Shown here: piece by piece, positions 22,231-33,622 of the stretch
Numbering within the stretch: the first letter of the stretch is position 1
Layout: each line of letters opens with the position of its first letter
NCBI RefSeq assembly: GCF_025399195.1
Contig: NW_026252120.1
Location: 124,001-188,000 of the forward strand
DNA length: 64,000 nt
Direction of reading: 5' to 3'
Origin: Umbelopsis ramanniana AG
Lineage: Eukaryota; Mucoromycota; Umbelopsidomycetes; Umbelopsidales; Umbelopsidaceae
Notes under the pieces: model-generated
What the model saw: the letters and a program-made list of their open reading frames with translations, nothing else
Told to the model about the DNA's origin: nothing
The model's database searches: none
Program-made: the position numbers and the translations under genes

Positions 22231-25200
22231 ATGACATCTGCGAAGGTTGCACCTAATGCCAGTTCCACCAAATCCAAAGCTGATCCTGTGGTCAAATCGC
22301 CAGATCTGACGCTTGATTGCCTTAGGGTAGACCATTCTGTTGTTGCTAAGGAATTGGCAAAATTCCGGGCTTGCGAGCCTGCCACACGTACCTTGTATTG
22401 TCGTGAATGGGCACAATTCATTTACAAGCGACACTTCGCTTACAATTCGAAAACTCAGGAAGAAATGTCGCAACTGAGAACCATCTCTGGTCCAGGCGGC
22501 TATAAATTGTGTGTTGGAGGCCCCAGCTCAGATACTAGAGAGGTCGCTTCAATTGTCTGTACGCGAATCTCAAAGCTGATGGAGACATACTTTTCCGAAA
22601 CGCAAAGAAGTACCCCACCAGGCGAGTTCTTGAGCAGTCTCCTATCTGAATGCGAAAGCTGGCAAAAACTGCCGAACAGTATGTCCTGGTTACCCGACTA
22701 CTTCGACCCTATCGTCTTTGATAGTTTTCCCGACGCCATTCCATTGCCCGAAGATCCCAAAGATCCATCACAATTGCTAGACGCCATTATCATAGACAAA
22801 ACATCCCTATCCCTCCCCAGCTCAAGCTTCCATTTGCTTAAAAATCTGAAGGCTGAAGTTCTTGCTTCACAATCTCAGGCTATCTGTGGTCACAGGAAGC
22901 CAATGGCAAAGACACCAGCTGATCTGGACACGGAACGCAAGATATTCACAGACAAGTTTGAAAAGGTCACAAATACTGTTTTCACCGATATTCAAAAGCT
23001 TTTGCAGGATGTCTGGAAAGATCTCAATGCAACTGTGGACGGACTCAGAACGTTGATGGCGGATTGGCGAAAGGAAATGGGCCCAGACCTCGTCATGCTT
23101 GTTTCCGAGTTCTGCCGAAACAATCGGGATAAGTTAGTTGGATTTAACGAATACTGGGGCCCTTATGCAGAAACTTTCAAGAAAAAGAAGAATACAACCT
23201 CAGTAGAAGAGATTGACAACGCATTCTACCAATATATTGACAACGCTCGCGACGCCATAACATTATTTGACAAGGAATTCATGACAGCAAGATACACAGC
23301 AACAATCAATCTGGTTCAAAATTTGCAAACGCTTTGTGGGGCTATTTTGGCGAAACAGATGGAAGACATGAAGACTCACGGTGTAGAGAAATTTCATAAG
23401 GCTGTGTTGGACAGCTGCTCCACTGCGCGAAACTTTGTGCTGAAACCCGAGCACCTTGAACATGTTCAAGACAATGTAGAGAATGTCAAAGAAAAAATGA
23501 AGATTATGCTCAAGGAACTATACGACGAGGTGGATAGCGTCAAAGAGCAATACGAAAAGGAATCTCAGAAGAACGTCTTTGGCCGTTTGGAGAAGCTGGC
23601 TCACAAGGAATTCAAAAAGAGACTAAAGAAGCTTGAAGTTATGCAGCAGTCCCTTCGACAAACATTCACCTCCGAATTTGCAACGAACGTCTTCCCAGAA
23701 CAACAGTTTGCTCAATTGGCTCTTGTGACCTTAATCTCGGTCATGCAGGAAGGCGAACAAATGGAGTGCGATGCCATGGATGACTTTATGTTCGATTTTG
23801 TGGACGACAACGAAGAGCTTTTGGCTCAACGTGACGACTTGATACTTGATTTTGAGGAAGGTGTCCACACCGGCAGAACTCAGTTGTCCGGGCTTATAGG
23901 GAAGCTGTACTTAAAGGAGGGCATGCGTATCCAAGGAGATAGTTTGGCGTTGAAGCGTCAAAACAACTTGCTCAAGTCCATGGGTTTGCCAACCGATACT
24001 CCAGAAGAACCAACTGCTTCTCCGCCTACAGGAAGTGGCGGTAGTAAGAAGAAAAAGAAGAAGAAGAAGAACGCTAATACAAACACGAATGCTGATAATG
24101 AAGAAGTTACTACTGATGTCCCTGCAACAGCGGAAGTTGTCTCCACTAATGCTGTACCTGCGAAAGTTGTAGGCCAGACTAATGGCGATGACAAGAAGGC
24201 ATCTACGAGCACGACTGGTTCTAAGGTGGCGGCCGTTGCTACACCTTCAGTCATTAGCGAGGCTGCTCAATCTGAGAAGCCAACTGGCAAATCTTCCCAA
24301 CCTATCAATGCTAACAACCAGTCTTCTAGTGTGAATAAGGTACCAAGTGTTAATAAGCAAACTGCCACCATGGCAGCTACGCAGCCTAACACTGGCTCGA
24401 AAGCAAATGTTTCGAAGGTAGCCCAGGCAACCGTATCAAAATCGCCTCCATTTGAAGAAAAATCACCTATTAATACGGTTGAATCCCCTCCAAAAAAGAC
24501 GCCTTGCACCAATCTCAAAGACAAGAAGGCGGATTCTGCAAAGCCCAAGGTGGAAGCAACTAATACTTTAGCGAAATCAAAGGAGACTGTTTCTAAAAAC
24601 AAGTCAAAAATGCCTCCTGCATCAAGCTGGGTAACGCCTCCTGTTGCTCCAGCAGCGCTTGCCGATGATCAAAAGAAATCTGAAAAGCAAACGGACAATG
24701 CGTGGCCATCAGCGGAACCAACAGCACCATTGTGGGGTGAAAAGCCGAATATCACATTCAACAAAGGCGCAGCTGTGTGGGATGATTCTGAAAAGAAGGC
24801 GCAACCTGTCACTGGCAAACTTTGGGGTCAACAGCTGAATTCCCAAGACGTTATGGACCAAAGTGGATGGGACAACGTACCTCAGACATTGGCAAATGAC
24901 TGGTCATCAAAACCCAATCAACAACCAAGTAAACCTTCACTAAATGCCCAAGTTCAAAACGATACTACACAACACCCTGTCTTGGATGTACACGAGCAAA
25001 CCGAGAAGGGAGTGCCAAACTTTATGAAGCAGGATCCTACTTTCCAACTATCTAATACTTTGGAAGATCAAGATAAGCAAAGTGAACATCGAAGTGAACA
25101 GGGTGAATGGGATATGGCAAGTTCGATGGAGAAGTCTGTTGCTTCGGTTGCTATGGAAGTCGGTTCGGGTGAGATGACCAAATCAGCACCACATCTACCA

Positions 25201-25895
25201 CCTGGACTTCAAATGGCACCCTCAACAAGAACTGAGAGCTCATCTGCTATGCACGATAATCTGGCTCATCAACACCCCGATACCCTTGTATCTGTGGTCC
25301 AAAGCCTTCAAGTTGAGAATGCACAACTGGTCAATGCCCTTCTTTCGGTACAGCAGGAGCTGAACACCATGAACGCACGCTATGGTGAACTGGTGACGCT
25401 TGCTAGAGAACGAGAAGCTCAAAAGGCACTTGAGATGGAAGAAGCACGTCGATATATTTTGAAGCTAGAGGCTAAAGTCCACTTGCTTGAGCCGGCCGAG
25501 GGCAGCCATTTCGATGTCAGCCGAAGAAACATGGAACGTGAAAGTAATAGTGGTCGTACCTACTCCAATGACGAATTTGCTGGACAAGGCAGAGAGGACA
25601 GACACCGACGCCAGCCACTAAGTAAGCCAAGGCATCAATCTTCAAGCTCTGCGGTCGAGAATCATGATCGGGATAGAAAACGCATCAACAATATGTGGCG
25701 AGATAGCCGAGTCATTAAATGTGGAAATTGCGGAGAAGCAGGACACAAAAGTAGCGACTGCCAGGTACATTTCGTAGTATAAGATTCTTACGTTTTGTTT
25801 TCGTATTCATCATTATCATTTCTGTTGTTTAGGATGCATGCCGTTACTGTGGAAGCAAAGCACATTTATCTGAATCTTGTGAACTCATCGTATAA
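22231..25895 (+). CDS. Large zinc-knuckle protein with Trp-rich (WG/GW) region
   Basis: Exon 1 (22231-25764) and a short exon 2 (25833-25895) give 1198 residues. Residues 1-600 are mostly helical with no known fold I can name. A poly-Lys block (eight Lys, about 608-615) is followed by a Ser/Thr/Ala/Lys-rich disordered region. About 800-962 holds eight spaced tryptophans (SSWVT, NAWPS, PLWGE, AVWDD, KLWGQ, SGWDN, NDWSS, GEWDM) in acidic/polar context. A coiled coil follows at about 1015-1095 (LQVENAQLVNALLSVQQEL). The end carries two CCHC zinc knuckles: CGNCGEAGHKSSDC, and CRYCGSKAHLSESC in exon 2. Zinc knuckles imply RNA or ssDNA binding. The Trp pattern resembles Argonaute-hook proteins; that reading is speculative. 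No name assigned. Confidence 0.85.
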
Positions 25896-26271
25896 GTGGA
25901 AACCCTACTCTCTTATACCCTTGTAAATACAATAAGACTTGATTCCAAAATCAGACGCAGGTGTCTTTAAACATGTAAAAAATTAATAGCTCATAAAATA
26001 AATTTCTGAAGAGAGTACGATTTTTCATCCTATATTTCAATGTATCTGTATCTGCTGTATGAATGGGATTTTCTGCATGGTTTCGATTGCTTCAGGCTCA
26101 AACGAAACAAAATGGGGTGTGAACAAAATGCCCATCGGACTTATGGAAAATCGCTTTTCCAGACAAAGGAATTTCAACAGTCAGCAAAATTAAGCCAGCT
26201 GGGGTAAATGTGACATATAAAAGGAAATGTTATAGTGTGGATACCTGAACCTCTTCATCTTCTCAAGCGTA
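25896..26271. promoter_or_regulatory. Acyl-CoA oxidase promoter with TATA box
   Basis: This is a non-coding spacer between two genes on the same strand. A TATAAAAG element occurs at 26216-26223, 49 bases before the acyl-CoA oxidase ATG, the clearest TATA box in the window. The upstream half contains the 3' end of the zinc-knuckle gene (AATACAATAAG near 25927, a possible polyadenylation signal). I see no unambiguous oleate-response element. Confidence 0.55.
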
Positions 26272-28867
26272 ATGGTGGATAACGAGCGAGTTCGCTTCCC
26301 TAAACTCAAGCCTGCCGAGCCACAAGGAACCCATTTGTTAGCCGTCGAGCGACAAAATGCCTCTTTCAAGCCGGAAGAGCTGTCAGTCTACATGCATGGC
26401 CAGCAATACCTGGATGCCCGAGAGTCTATCCTGAACATTTTACAAAATGACCCTATTCTGGGAGACAAAAGCCAAAGATACTACCAAGGTCGAGACCAAC
26501 GATTTGATCGGGCTATGTTGAACGCAAAGCGATATGCAGAGTTGATTCGGTTAGTCGTTGAGGATGATTCAGTGAGAAAATAGGAACACTCGGCTAAATC
26601 GTATGTCTTTTTGACTTGGTTATAGACAGCACAACTGGAACGCCGACGAAGCACTGATTGCAGACATGTTGATCGATGAACCTAATCAGGTAAAATAGAG
26701 ATGCGGACAAAGGTCTTGGTTTGACGTGCGCTGGTGATGAAGACTGACCATGACTTATAGTTCCGGTTACATCGCAGTATGTTCATGCCAACCATAGCCA
26801 ACCAAGGAACAGAGGAACAAAAGGACTTCTTTTTACGGCCTGCAGAAAAGTATCAGATCATCGGGTGCTATGCACAGACAGAGGTAGGTGTCTCCTTGTA
26901 CTTTTATTAGACTCCGCACTCTCTTGCTCACTTTGACTCTGTAATAGCTTGGGCACGGATCTAATGTTCAAGGTCTTGAAACAACTGCAACATATGACCC
27001 TTCTACGCAGTCTTTCATCCTCCACTCCCCAACTCTGACGGCAGCCAAATGGTGGATCGGTGGCCTCGGAAAGGCTGCTACCCACGCCTGTGTCATGGCC
27101 CGTTTGATCACTCAGGGTAAAGATCATGGCCCTCATCCCTTTATTGTTCAAGTCCGAAGCCTCGAGGATCATCGTCCAAGGAACGGAGTAACAGTTGGAG
27201 ACATTGGTCCCAAATTTGGCGTATGTACCCTTTTTCTGTGAGCTATCCACTGCAATAAGACCTTTTTGCTGACCTGTTTTTTGTGCCCTAAAGTTCAATA
27301 CTGTCGACAATGGATTTGTTATGTTTGATAACTACAGAATTCCCCACATCAGCATGCTCGCAAAGTTCTCTCAGGTAGTCAAAGCAACTGGCGAATATGT
27401 CAAACCACCCAATGCTAAGCTTTCGTACGGTACAATGGTCTTTGTCAGAGCTAACATCGTGATGGGTAAGTGGAAAAGCGAGCCAAACCGTTTCCCAACA
27501 TTTATATAGCTGTAGCTTATCGTTAACATCCCTTTCCTCTACAGAGAGTCGATACGTACTTGCAAGAGCAGCAACCATTGCTGTCCGTTATGCAGCTGTT
27601 CGGTCTCAATTTGTGGATGCTTCTAATCCCAAGAAACTGGAAGGCACCAGCCGTACTGTAGAAACTCCTGTCATTGATTACAACATGGTTCAGTACAGAT
27701 TATTCCCAGTGATTGCTCAAGCATATGCCTGTTTCTTCACTGGCAGAGAAATGTATAAGATGTACAATGAGAACCAGGATCGTATGGCACAAGGTGATTA
27801 TTCATTCCTGGCTGATCTTCACGCTACTAGCTCTGGATTGAAGAGTTTGACCACTACCATCTCTTTGGCTGCTATCGAACAATGCCGGTAATTGCACTTT
27901 TCATCCTATTAAAGTTGATGTCACGGCATCATTTCTAAAATCCTATCTTGCACTGCAGTCGCGCTTGTGGCGGTCATGGATACTCCATGTTCTCTGGCTT
28001 CGGTAACTTTTACCAAGACTATCTTCCAAAAGTCACTGTAAGTTTATGCAAGTTTCATTTATCGTCTGTTAATAGCATGGTCACTAATTGAATCAATAGT
28101 GGGAAGGCGATAATTATATTTTAACTCAGCAAACGGCACGTTACCTGGGTAAAACCTTCAGATCCGTTGCAGCTAATAAGGGTAACCAACAGCTTAATAC
28201 ATTCTCGGAAAGATACATCCAAGACTACCTGTCTAACAGTGGTGCTCGATGCCCTGCCCAGTCGGCAGCTGACTTCCTCAATCCCGAAATTATCTTGTCG
28301 GCATACCGTTTTAGAGCCGCGCAAATGATTGAGACGTTTGTTCGCAAAACAGATCAAGAAAATAGAACTTTCAACTCCATGCTGGTCTTGGTATATCAAA
28401 TCTCACGAGCACATTGTCAGCTCTTCATTGTGTCCAACTTTTTGGCCGCCGTCTTCCCTGGACCTACTCAAAAGGAACTTCCCAAGGAAGTGCTTAGTGT
28501 CCTGCGGACCATGGCACTTTTGTACGCTCTTTATACCATGGAGGAGGAACTTGCGGATTTCCTATGCTCTCAATACCTGTCATCCGATCAAGCCACGATG
28601 ATAAAGGAGCAAGTAGTTCAGCTTTTAGGAAAAGTGCGACCCGATGCTGTAGCTTTGGTCGACGCCTTTGGTCTCCCAGACTACCTACTGAATTCTGCAC
28701 TAGGCGACAGCAAAGGTGAAGTTTATGAGAAAATGACTGCCATGGCGGAAATGGAGCCGTTGAATCATAGAGCTGTTCACGAGAGTTATGAGGAAATTAT
28801 CAAACCTTTTGTTCACGCCGGAAAGCATCTTTGGAAACGAGATAGTAATGGCATTGCTAGATTGTAA
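26272..28867 (+). CDS. POX1: Peroxisomal acyl-CoA oxidase
   Basis: FAD-dependent first step of peroxisomal beta-oxidation, acyl-CoA to trans-2-enoyl-CoA with H2O2 production. Eight exons (26272-26549, 26626-26689, 26761-26883, 26948-27220, 27294-27465, 27545-27887, 27959-28037, 28100-28867) give 699 residues, the normal size. Blocks seen: [20 protein letters not shown] (FAD/substrate domain), [60 protein letters not shown] and [17 protein letters not shown]. The GGHGY...WEGDN pair includes the catalytic Glu. The C-terminus is ARL, an acceptable PTS1 peroxisome-targeting variant. Fungi usually carry several paralogues, so POX1 is the family name rather than a proven orthologue. Confidence 0.96.
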
Positions 28868-29120
28868 TAATATATTATTTCTTTTTTCTACCTCATGTTT
28901 ATTTCTCTTACACTGTTATGCTTTTGTTTTTTTTTGCCAATACATCCACTTTACAGTATCATAGATATTAGGCGAACGCCGGTAATTTTTGTCTTTTGTG
29001 ATCGGAGGGAGTGTGCAGAGCTACCGTGACGCAAGAATTTAATTTTTGCTGGTAAATTCTACATTTCTGCTGTGAGATAAACAGTTCTGGCCGAATTCCG
29101 ATCCAACCAACGTATACACC

Positions 29121-29512
29121 ATGGAAGGAAAGCCGCAATCATCTTCGCGTACACCTAGCGACTTTTTGAATTCCGTCATCGGACGCCAAGTGCTTGTCAA
29201 GCTTAATTCTGGCATCGACTACCAAGGTATTTTGGAAATACTGGTGGATGTGCGGTACTTTGTGATTGAATTGATTGAACGCTAACATGACTTCACAGGA
29301 GTTTTGGCGTGCTTAGACGGCTATATGAACATTGCTTTGGAGAACACTGAAGAATATGTTGATGGGAAATTAAAGAACTCCTATGGCGATACTTTCATTC
29401 GCGGTAACAACGGTATGATCTCACGGAAGTGGTCGTCGCGATCTCGTCACCAGTACTAACACCACTTGCGTTATTTACAGTCTTGTATATCAGTGCCGCA
29501 AAGTCAACTTGA
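29121..29512 (+). CDS. LSM6: U6 snRNA-associated Sm-like protein LSm6
   Basis: Three exons (29121-29226, 29299-29412, 29481-29512) encode a protein of about 83 residues. After a short polar start the Sm1 motif reads SDFLNSVIGRQVLVKLNSG, then DYQGVLACLDGYMNIALENT, and the Sm2 part is GDTFIRGNNVLYIS. This is almost identical to human and yeast LSm6. It forms part of the Lsm2-8 ring (U6 snRNA, nucleus) and the Lsm1-7 ring (mRNA decapping, cytoplasm). Another ring member, LSM3, lies about 18 kb away. Frame is kept across both introns. Very secure. Confidence 0.97.
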
Positions 29513-29949
29513 TTAGCTCGAGCTTCTTACATTACACTTTATATTGTTTGTCTCTGGTTCTGGTCCTGTATTATATATACATAAAAATTATCTTTCATTC
29601 ATTGCCTCGGTCTTTTGACCTCAATGGGTCTTGAGTACAACTTTTCATTCCCTTCCCATCCCCCACACAACGCTTTTACCAGGTGTGAACAGCCGCATTT
29701 ATGGCCTCAGAGATTAGCATTATCTTGTTCACGTATTGTAAAGCGGAGATACCATTACTTTCTTCGTTCACAGTAATCAGACGGCAAACAACATCCCAGT
29801 ACAGTGTATGTTGAATATGTTGTTGTGATGAAGTAAATTATTGTATGTAAAATGTGTATACACTGGTAGTATAATACAAAGCAGAGTGAGTAATATATGT
29901 GGCGAGAAAAAAGTTATCTAGTACACCGAATGCGTATATGATCGGTGTA
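29513..29949. other. Convergent spacer between LSM6 and the LIM-RhoGAP gene
   Basis: Both neighbours end here. There is no coding signal or repeat beyond AT-rich sequence; an ATATATACATAAAAATTA stretch about 55 bases after the LSM6 stop could serve 3' processing. Confidence 0.45.
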
Positions 29950-32900
29950 CTATGAAATTTTGGTACGAGTTGGAGGTACGGTAGCGTAGACTTGATTGTC
30001 TTTTGATCTTGTGAGACGGTTGTACACCTTTGGGAAATCGCGAGTTGCGTGATGATGGTTTTCCTCAAAGAACTGGGTAACTTTCTTGTTATGAATTGCA
30101 GGTTCAATTTCAACAGGAACAAGGCAGAAATCTCCTTGATGCTTCAATAGCATTTCAACCGCTTGGTTGGCTGTGATAATTTCGTGACGATCGGGTTCAG
30201 TTCCATTTCGGTAGAGAATATTCGGCGTGATTACGGTTGCCAAGTTCTTGATATCCATTTTGTTCTGAGATGAGAAACTAGATACCCATTGCAAAAAGTC
30301 ACTGAGTGCTTCAAGACAATCACGATTGGCCTGTGGAAGCATACAACAAAGCAAATGTAGAGCTTTTCTTCTATCTTCTTCTGATTCAAGACCTGATTTG
30401 ATAGAATCAGTACATTTTTCACAATGGAAGCAGGTCTTTATCTGCCATCTGACTTACTTTGTGAATAAATAAAAAGTCTATAAAGTTTTTGAGTCAAAAG
30501 CGGATCCGGCAGACTACGAAGAAACTTCTTGAAAAGGGCAGCGAGCTGAATGGAGTTGGTCTCTCCCTGTACTTGTCGACCGTTAGGATTATTGTCAATG
30601 TCCTCTACCATTTCTTGCAGGACTCTAATATTTCCGTTCTTCCGAAATATTCCTTCGACTGTCATATCTGCGATCTATGTGTTAGCTGCACCAAGCTTAT
30701 TGCAGTTAACGCTTGTCAAATCAAACTTGGTATTTACCTAATTGCCTCATTCTCAATATAGAATCGCTGAAAATTCTTGGGAGCTTAAGCGGACAGGGAC
30801 CAAATCCGAGTTTTGTGGTGACCCCATATCGTCCCAGGAGAGTCTCCAAGGGAACTGAAAATGTAGATGTCGGTTTTATCCCTCTTCGATTGGCCTTAAG
30901 AGAGGTAAACAATTTGTTCCATAAACCGCCACGTTTATGCTCTACTAGCTCCAATAGCTCATCCATAGTAAATTCTTCATGTACAAGAGGTTCCAATTGT
31001 AAAACGGCAGCATGTTTTGCTACCATGTACTGTAGCTTTGTCAACTCAGCAAGATATGTTTGCAATTTGCATTGATCTGGTGACATGCTCGGCGCTCGTC
31101 GAACGGAAGGAGTCGATTTCAATCTTGACGATTGCAATTTCGGGCCTGCCGTTGAAGGTCGCGCATCTAACCCATTCGGTTCACTCGCTAGACTTTGTTT
31201 TGAAAATCTAGACTCCAGCGGATTTCCAAAGATGCTAATTCTTGGTCGTGCTTGCGGAAATCGTTTGGCAAGACTTTTCGCCTTTTTCGATGATGATGTT
31301 TCTATCTCTACGACAGGAGCAGTAGTCTCTTCTGGTATGGAATCATGCTGATCAATGCTTCCAGATTGGATTGTATTTGCACGGCGTGATGAGCGAGAGG
31401 ATGAACGAAATACTTTGTAAAGAGAATATCCTGATCGCATATCCTTTATATCAGAAGGTTGGAATGCGTTGTACTGTTTGTCACCCTCTGTGAACGTATT
31501 CGCATGTCGGCTGTTCCGTAATGACCTAGCCTTTGGATCCTCCATACGTGAGGCCTGTGTTGAAGATCGAATGGAATCTTCACTATTTCGAAAGGTCGGT
31601 TCTGAAAAGAAACGACATTAGGATGCGATTATGAAGGTTATTATGGTTTTAAAAGAGTCGCGCACCTGAGCTTCTCAAAAGGTTGTCAAGTCGGCATAAC
31701 GATACCCAAAGCAAAAAAGAATATTGCTCAAGAAGCGATACCGATTCAAAACAAAGCAGCGATTTTTCTGGGTCAGCTCCATGACATCTATTGCAAAATA
31801 GAGCTAGAGAACTGACATCAAATACAGCATGGTTGATGTCATTTGATAATTTTTCATCACACCGTTTGCAGGAAAAGCATTGCTGATGCCATCGGTATCG
31901 CTTCATCCTGATGCACCCTTCTTCTATGATTTTGTTACATCCATAGCAAAGATCGGATGTGAAGTCAACTTTCGGTCCAATTGCTAAAGTTTTGTTGGTA
32001 TATCGATGTGGAAGTCGGTTGTAACTAAGGTGCTTGAGGAACACAGATACTGCATTCTGTACGTCATATTGTTGTTCCTTCGAAATTTCAATATCAGAAT
32101 ACAAAAAAAATCAGCCGTACAAGCTAAGTGCAAAAAGAAATTGTAATGAAGGATACACATACCAATGTCAAAGCCGACCTGAGGCCAATTCGGATCAAAC
32201 TTTTGAGATTGTTTGCAAGTCCAGTTATTAAAGACAATAAGTCTTGAGTAATACCAATTCGACGAAGTCCACTTTCTTGCGTTTGGGACAATAGTGCGAA
32301 AAAATCAACCGTTTTGCGGCTTAGAGCACGAGCTTCCTTTTTAAAGTTTGGCCCTATTATAATCCACCAAAATACCAATAAGTGACGAGCATCGATCGAC
32401 AGTTGGGATTTCGTCAATTTTTTTTACCTTGTTCGTTTTTCTCGACGTACATTCCATCCAGTAAATCGATGGCCTGAAACAGAATATGAACATGGTCGAT
32501 GAACCGTTTTGCCATATCAACACCGTCGATGTATTTTCCAATGGAGACATGCAGCAGCATGTCGGATATTGTTGCTGCAGACGACTCTTCAAATGCCGAT
32601 AAAACCGTCCATATTTGATACACTTTTTCTTCTGTGTCTCTTTCCATTTTCTCCATGGCGTCCGGGTTCTCGCTGGATAGAGCTATAAGATAAAAGTTTG
32701 TAGACTTTAATACTATGAATCTTCTAATAGGCGTCCATGGTAGGAAATTCTCACCATAGCGTTGCTGCCCATAGAAATCGGATAATCGGACATTCCAAAA
32801 CTACGTTCCAAAGTGTTAAAAATCATGGAGGATAATTTTTTTGAAACATGTAATATAGTGAATGTTAAATTCACCTTATTGATCATGTAGCATTCTGCAT

Positions 32901-33515
32901 GCCAGCGTTCGTTATTATCTCCTTCGACAAATTGTTTGAAAATGGTGACACTACAGCCTTTACATCGAATGGCGTATTGAGTAGAATAGTGATAGTGGCA
33001 TAGCACATTTCCTTCATGCTCATAATATAAGTCATCAGGACCAAAATGAGTAGGACACTGCGAGCAAGTGAAATGATCCAAGTGGTATTTCGAGTCAGCT
33101 GCCACAATATAAGTATCACGCAAGGCTTCACCACAGGTGCGGCATGTAAGATCAAGTCGCTTAAAGTAGTCGCGTTCGCATACTGGGACTAGTTTTCCAT
33201 TCTGCTCTAGCGGAAAAAAATGCACTGACGCCAATGGTTTGCTACATACCTAAGGGGAACAAAAATATTTGTGTCAGTACGGCTATTTTGGGGGGAGGAA
33301 TCAGAAAGTTCAGGTTGAGCAAGTCAGCCGGCGAGGCAATGGCTAAATGGTTTACGGAAATGGAGGCGATTCAAACTTACCCAGCACTGGAAGCAGTCGT
33401 AGTGATATGCTGACTGAAGAGCACGAACCGACTGTTTAGTCAGAGGTTTAGAGCACTCCGCACAAACTTTGGAAGGAAGCGGGTCGGAAGGCGATGTAGC
33501 AGTTAGCGTAGCCAT
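29950..33515 (-). CDS. LRG1: LIM-domain Rho GTPase-activating protein (Lrg1 type)
   Basis: A multi-exon minus-strand gene; clear exons include 33515-33381, 33250-32875, then further ones to the stop at 29950. Two LIM domains come first (CAECSKPLTKQ...CERDYF and CRTCGEALRDT...CHYHY). A half LIM follows (CKGCSVTIFK...HAECYMINKFW), then a helical region and a further LIM (CYGCNKIIEEG...CNRCHG). A Ser/Arg-rich linker precedes the C-terminal RhoGAP domain, which starts VPLETLLGRYG, has its arginine finger in TVEGIFRKNGNIRVLQE, then IQLAALFKKFLRSLPDPLL and NLATVITPNILY. LIM-LIM-LIM-RhoGAP order is that of yeast Lrg1, a Rho1 GAP controlling cell-wall glucan synthesis and polarity. Only about 107 bases separate its ATG from the ELG1 stop upstream. 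Confidence 0.9.
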
Positions 33516-33622
33516 ACGGCGACGATATATTATAATAGAAGAAGAAGGAGCAAAGAATATGTTATAAAGAAGAAGAAGGAAGGAGCAAGTTCAAAAGACC
33601 AGTTCTGGGCCAGTTTCCTTTT

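Noticed and set aside
23958-24602. Long minus-strand frames with hydrophobic runs (poly-Phe)
   Set aside because: They are the reverse complement of the Lys-rich and Ser/Ala-rich part of the zinc-knuckle protein.
22231-25895. Retroelement Gag origin for the zinc-knuckle protein
   Set aside because: CCHC knuckles occur in Gag proteins, but there is no protease, reverse transcriptase or terminal repeat nearby, the second knuckle is split by a normal intron, and the rest of the protein does not look like Gag.
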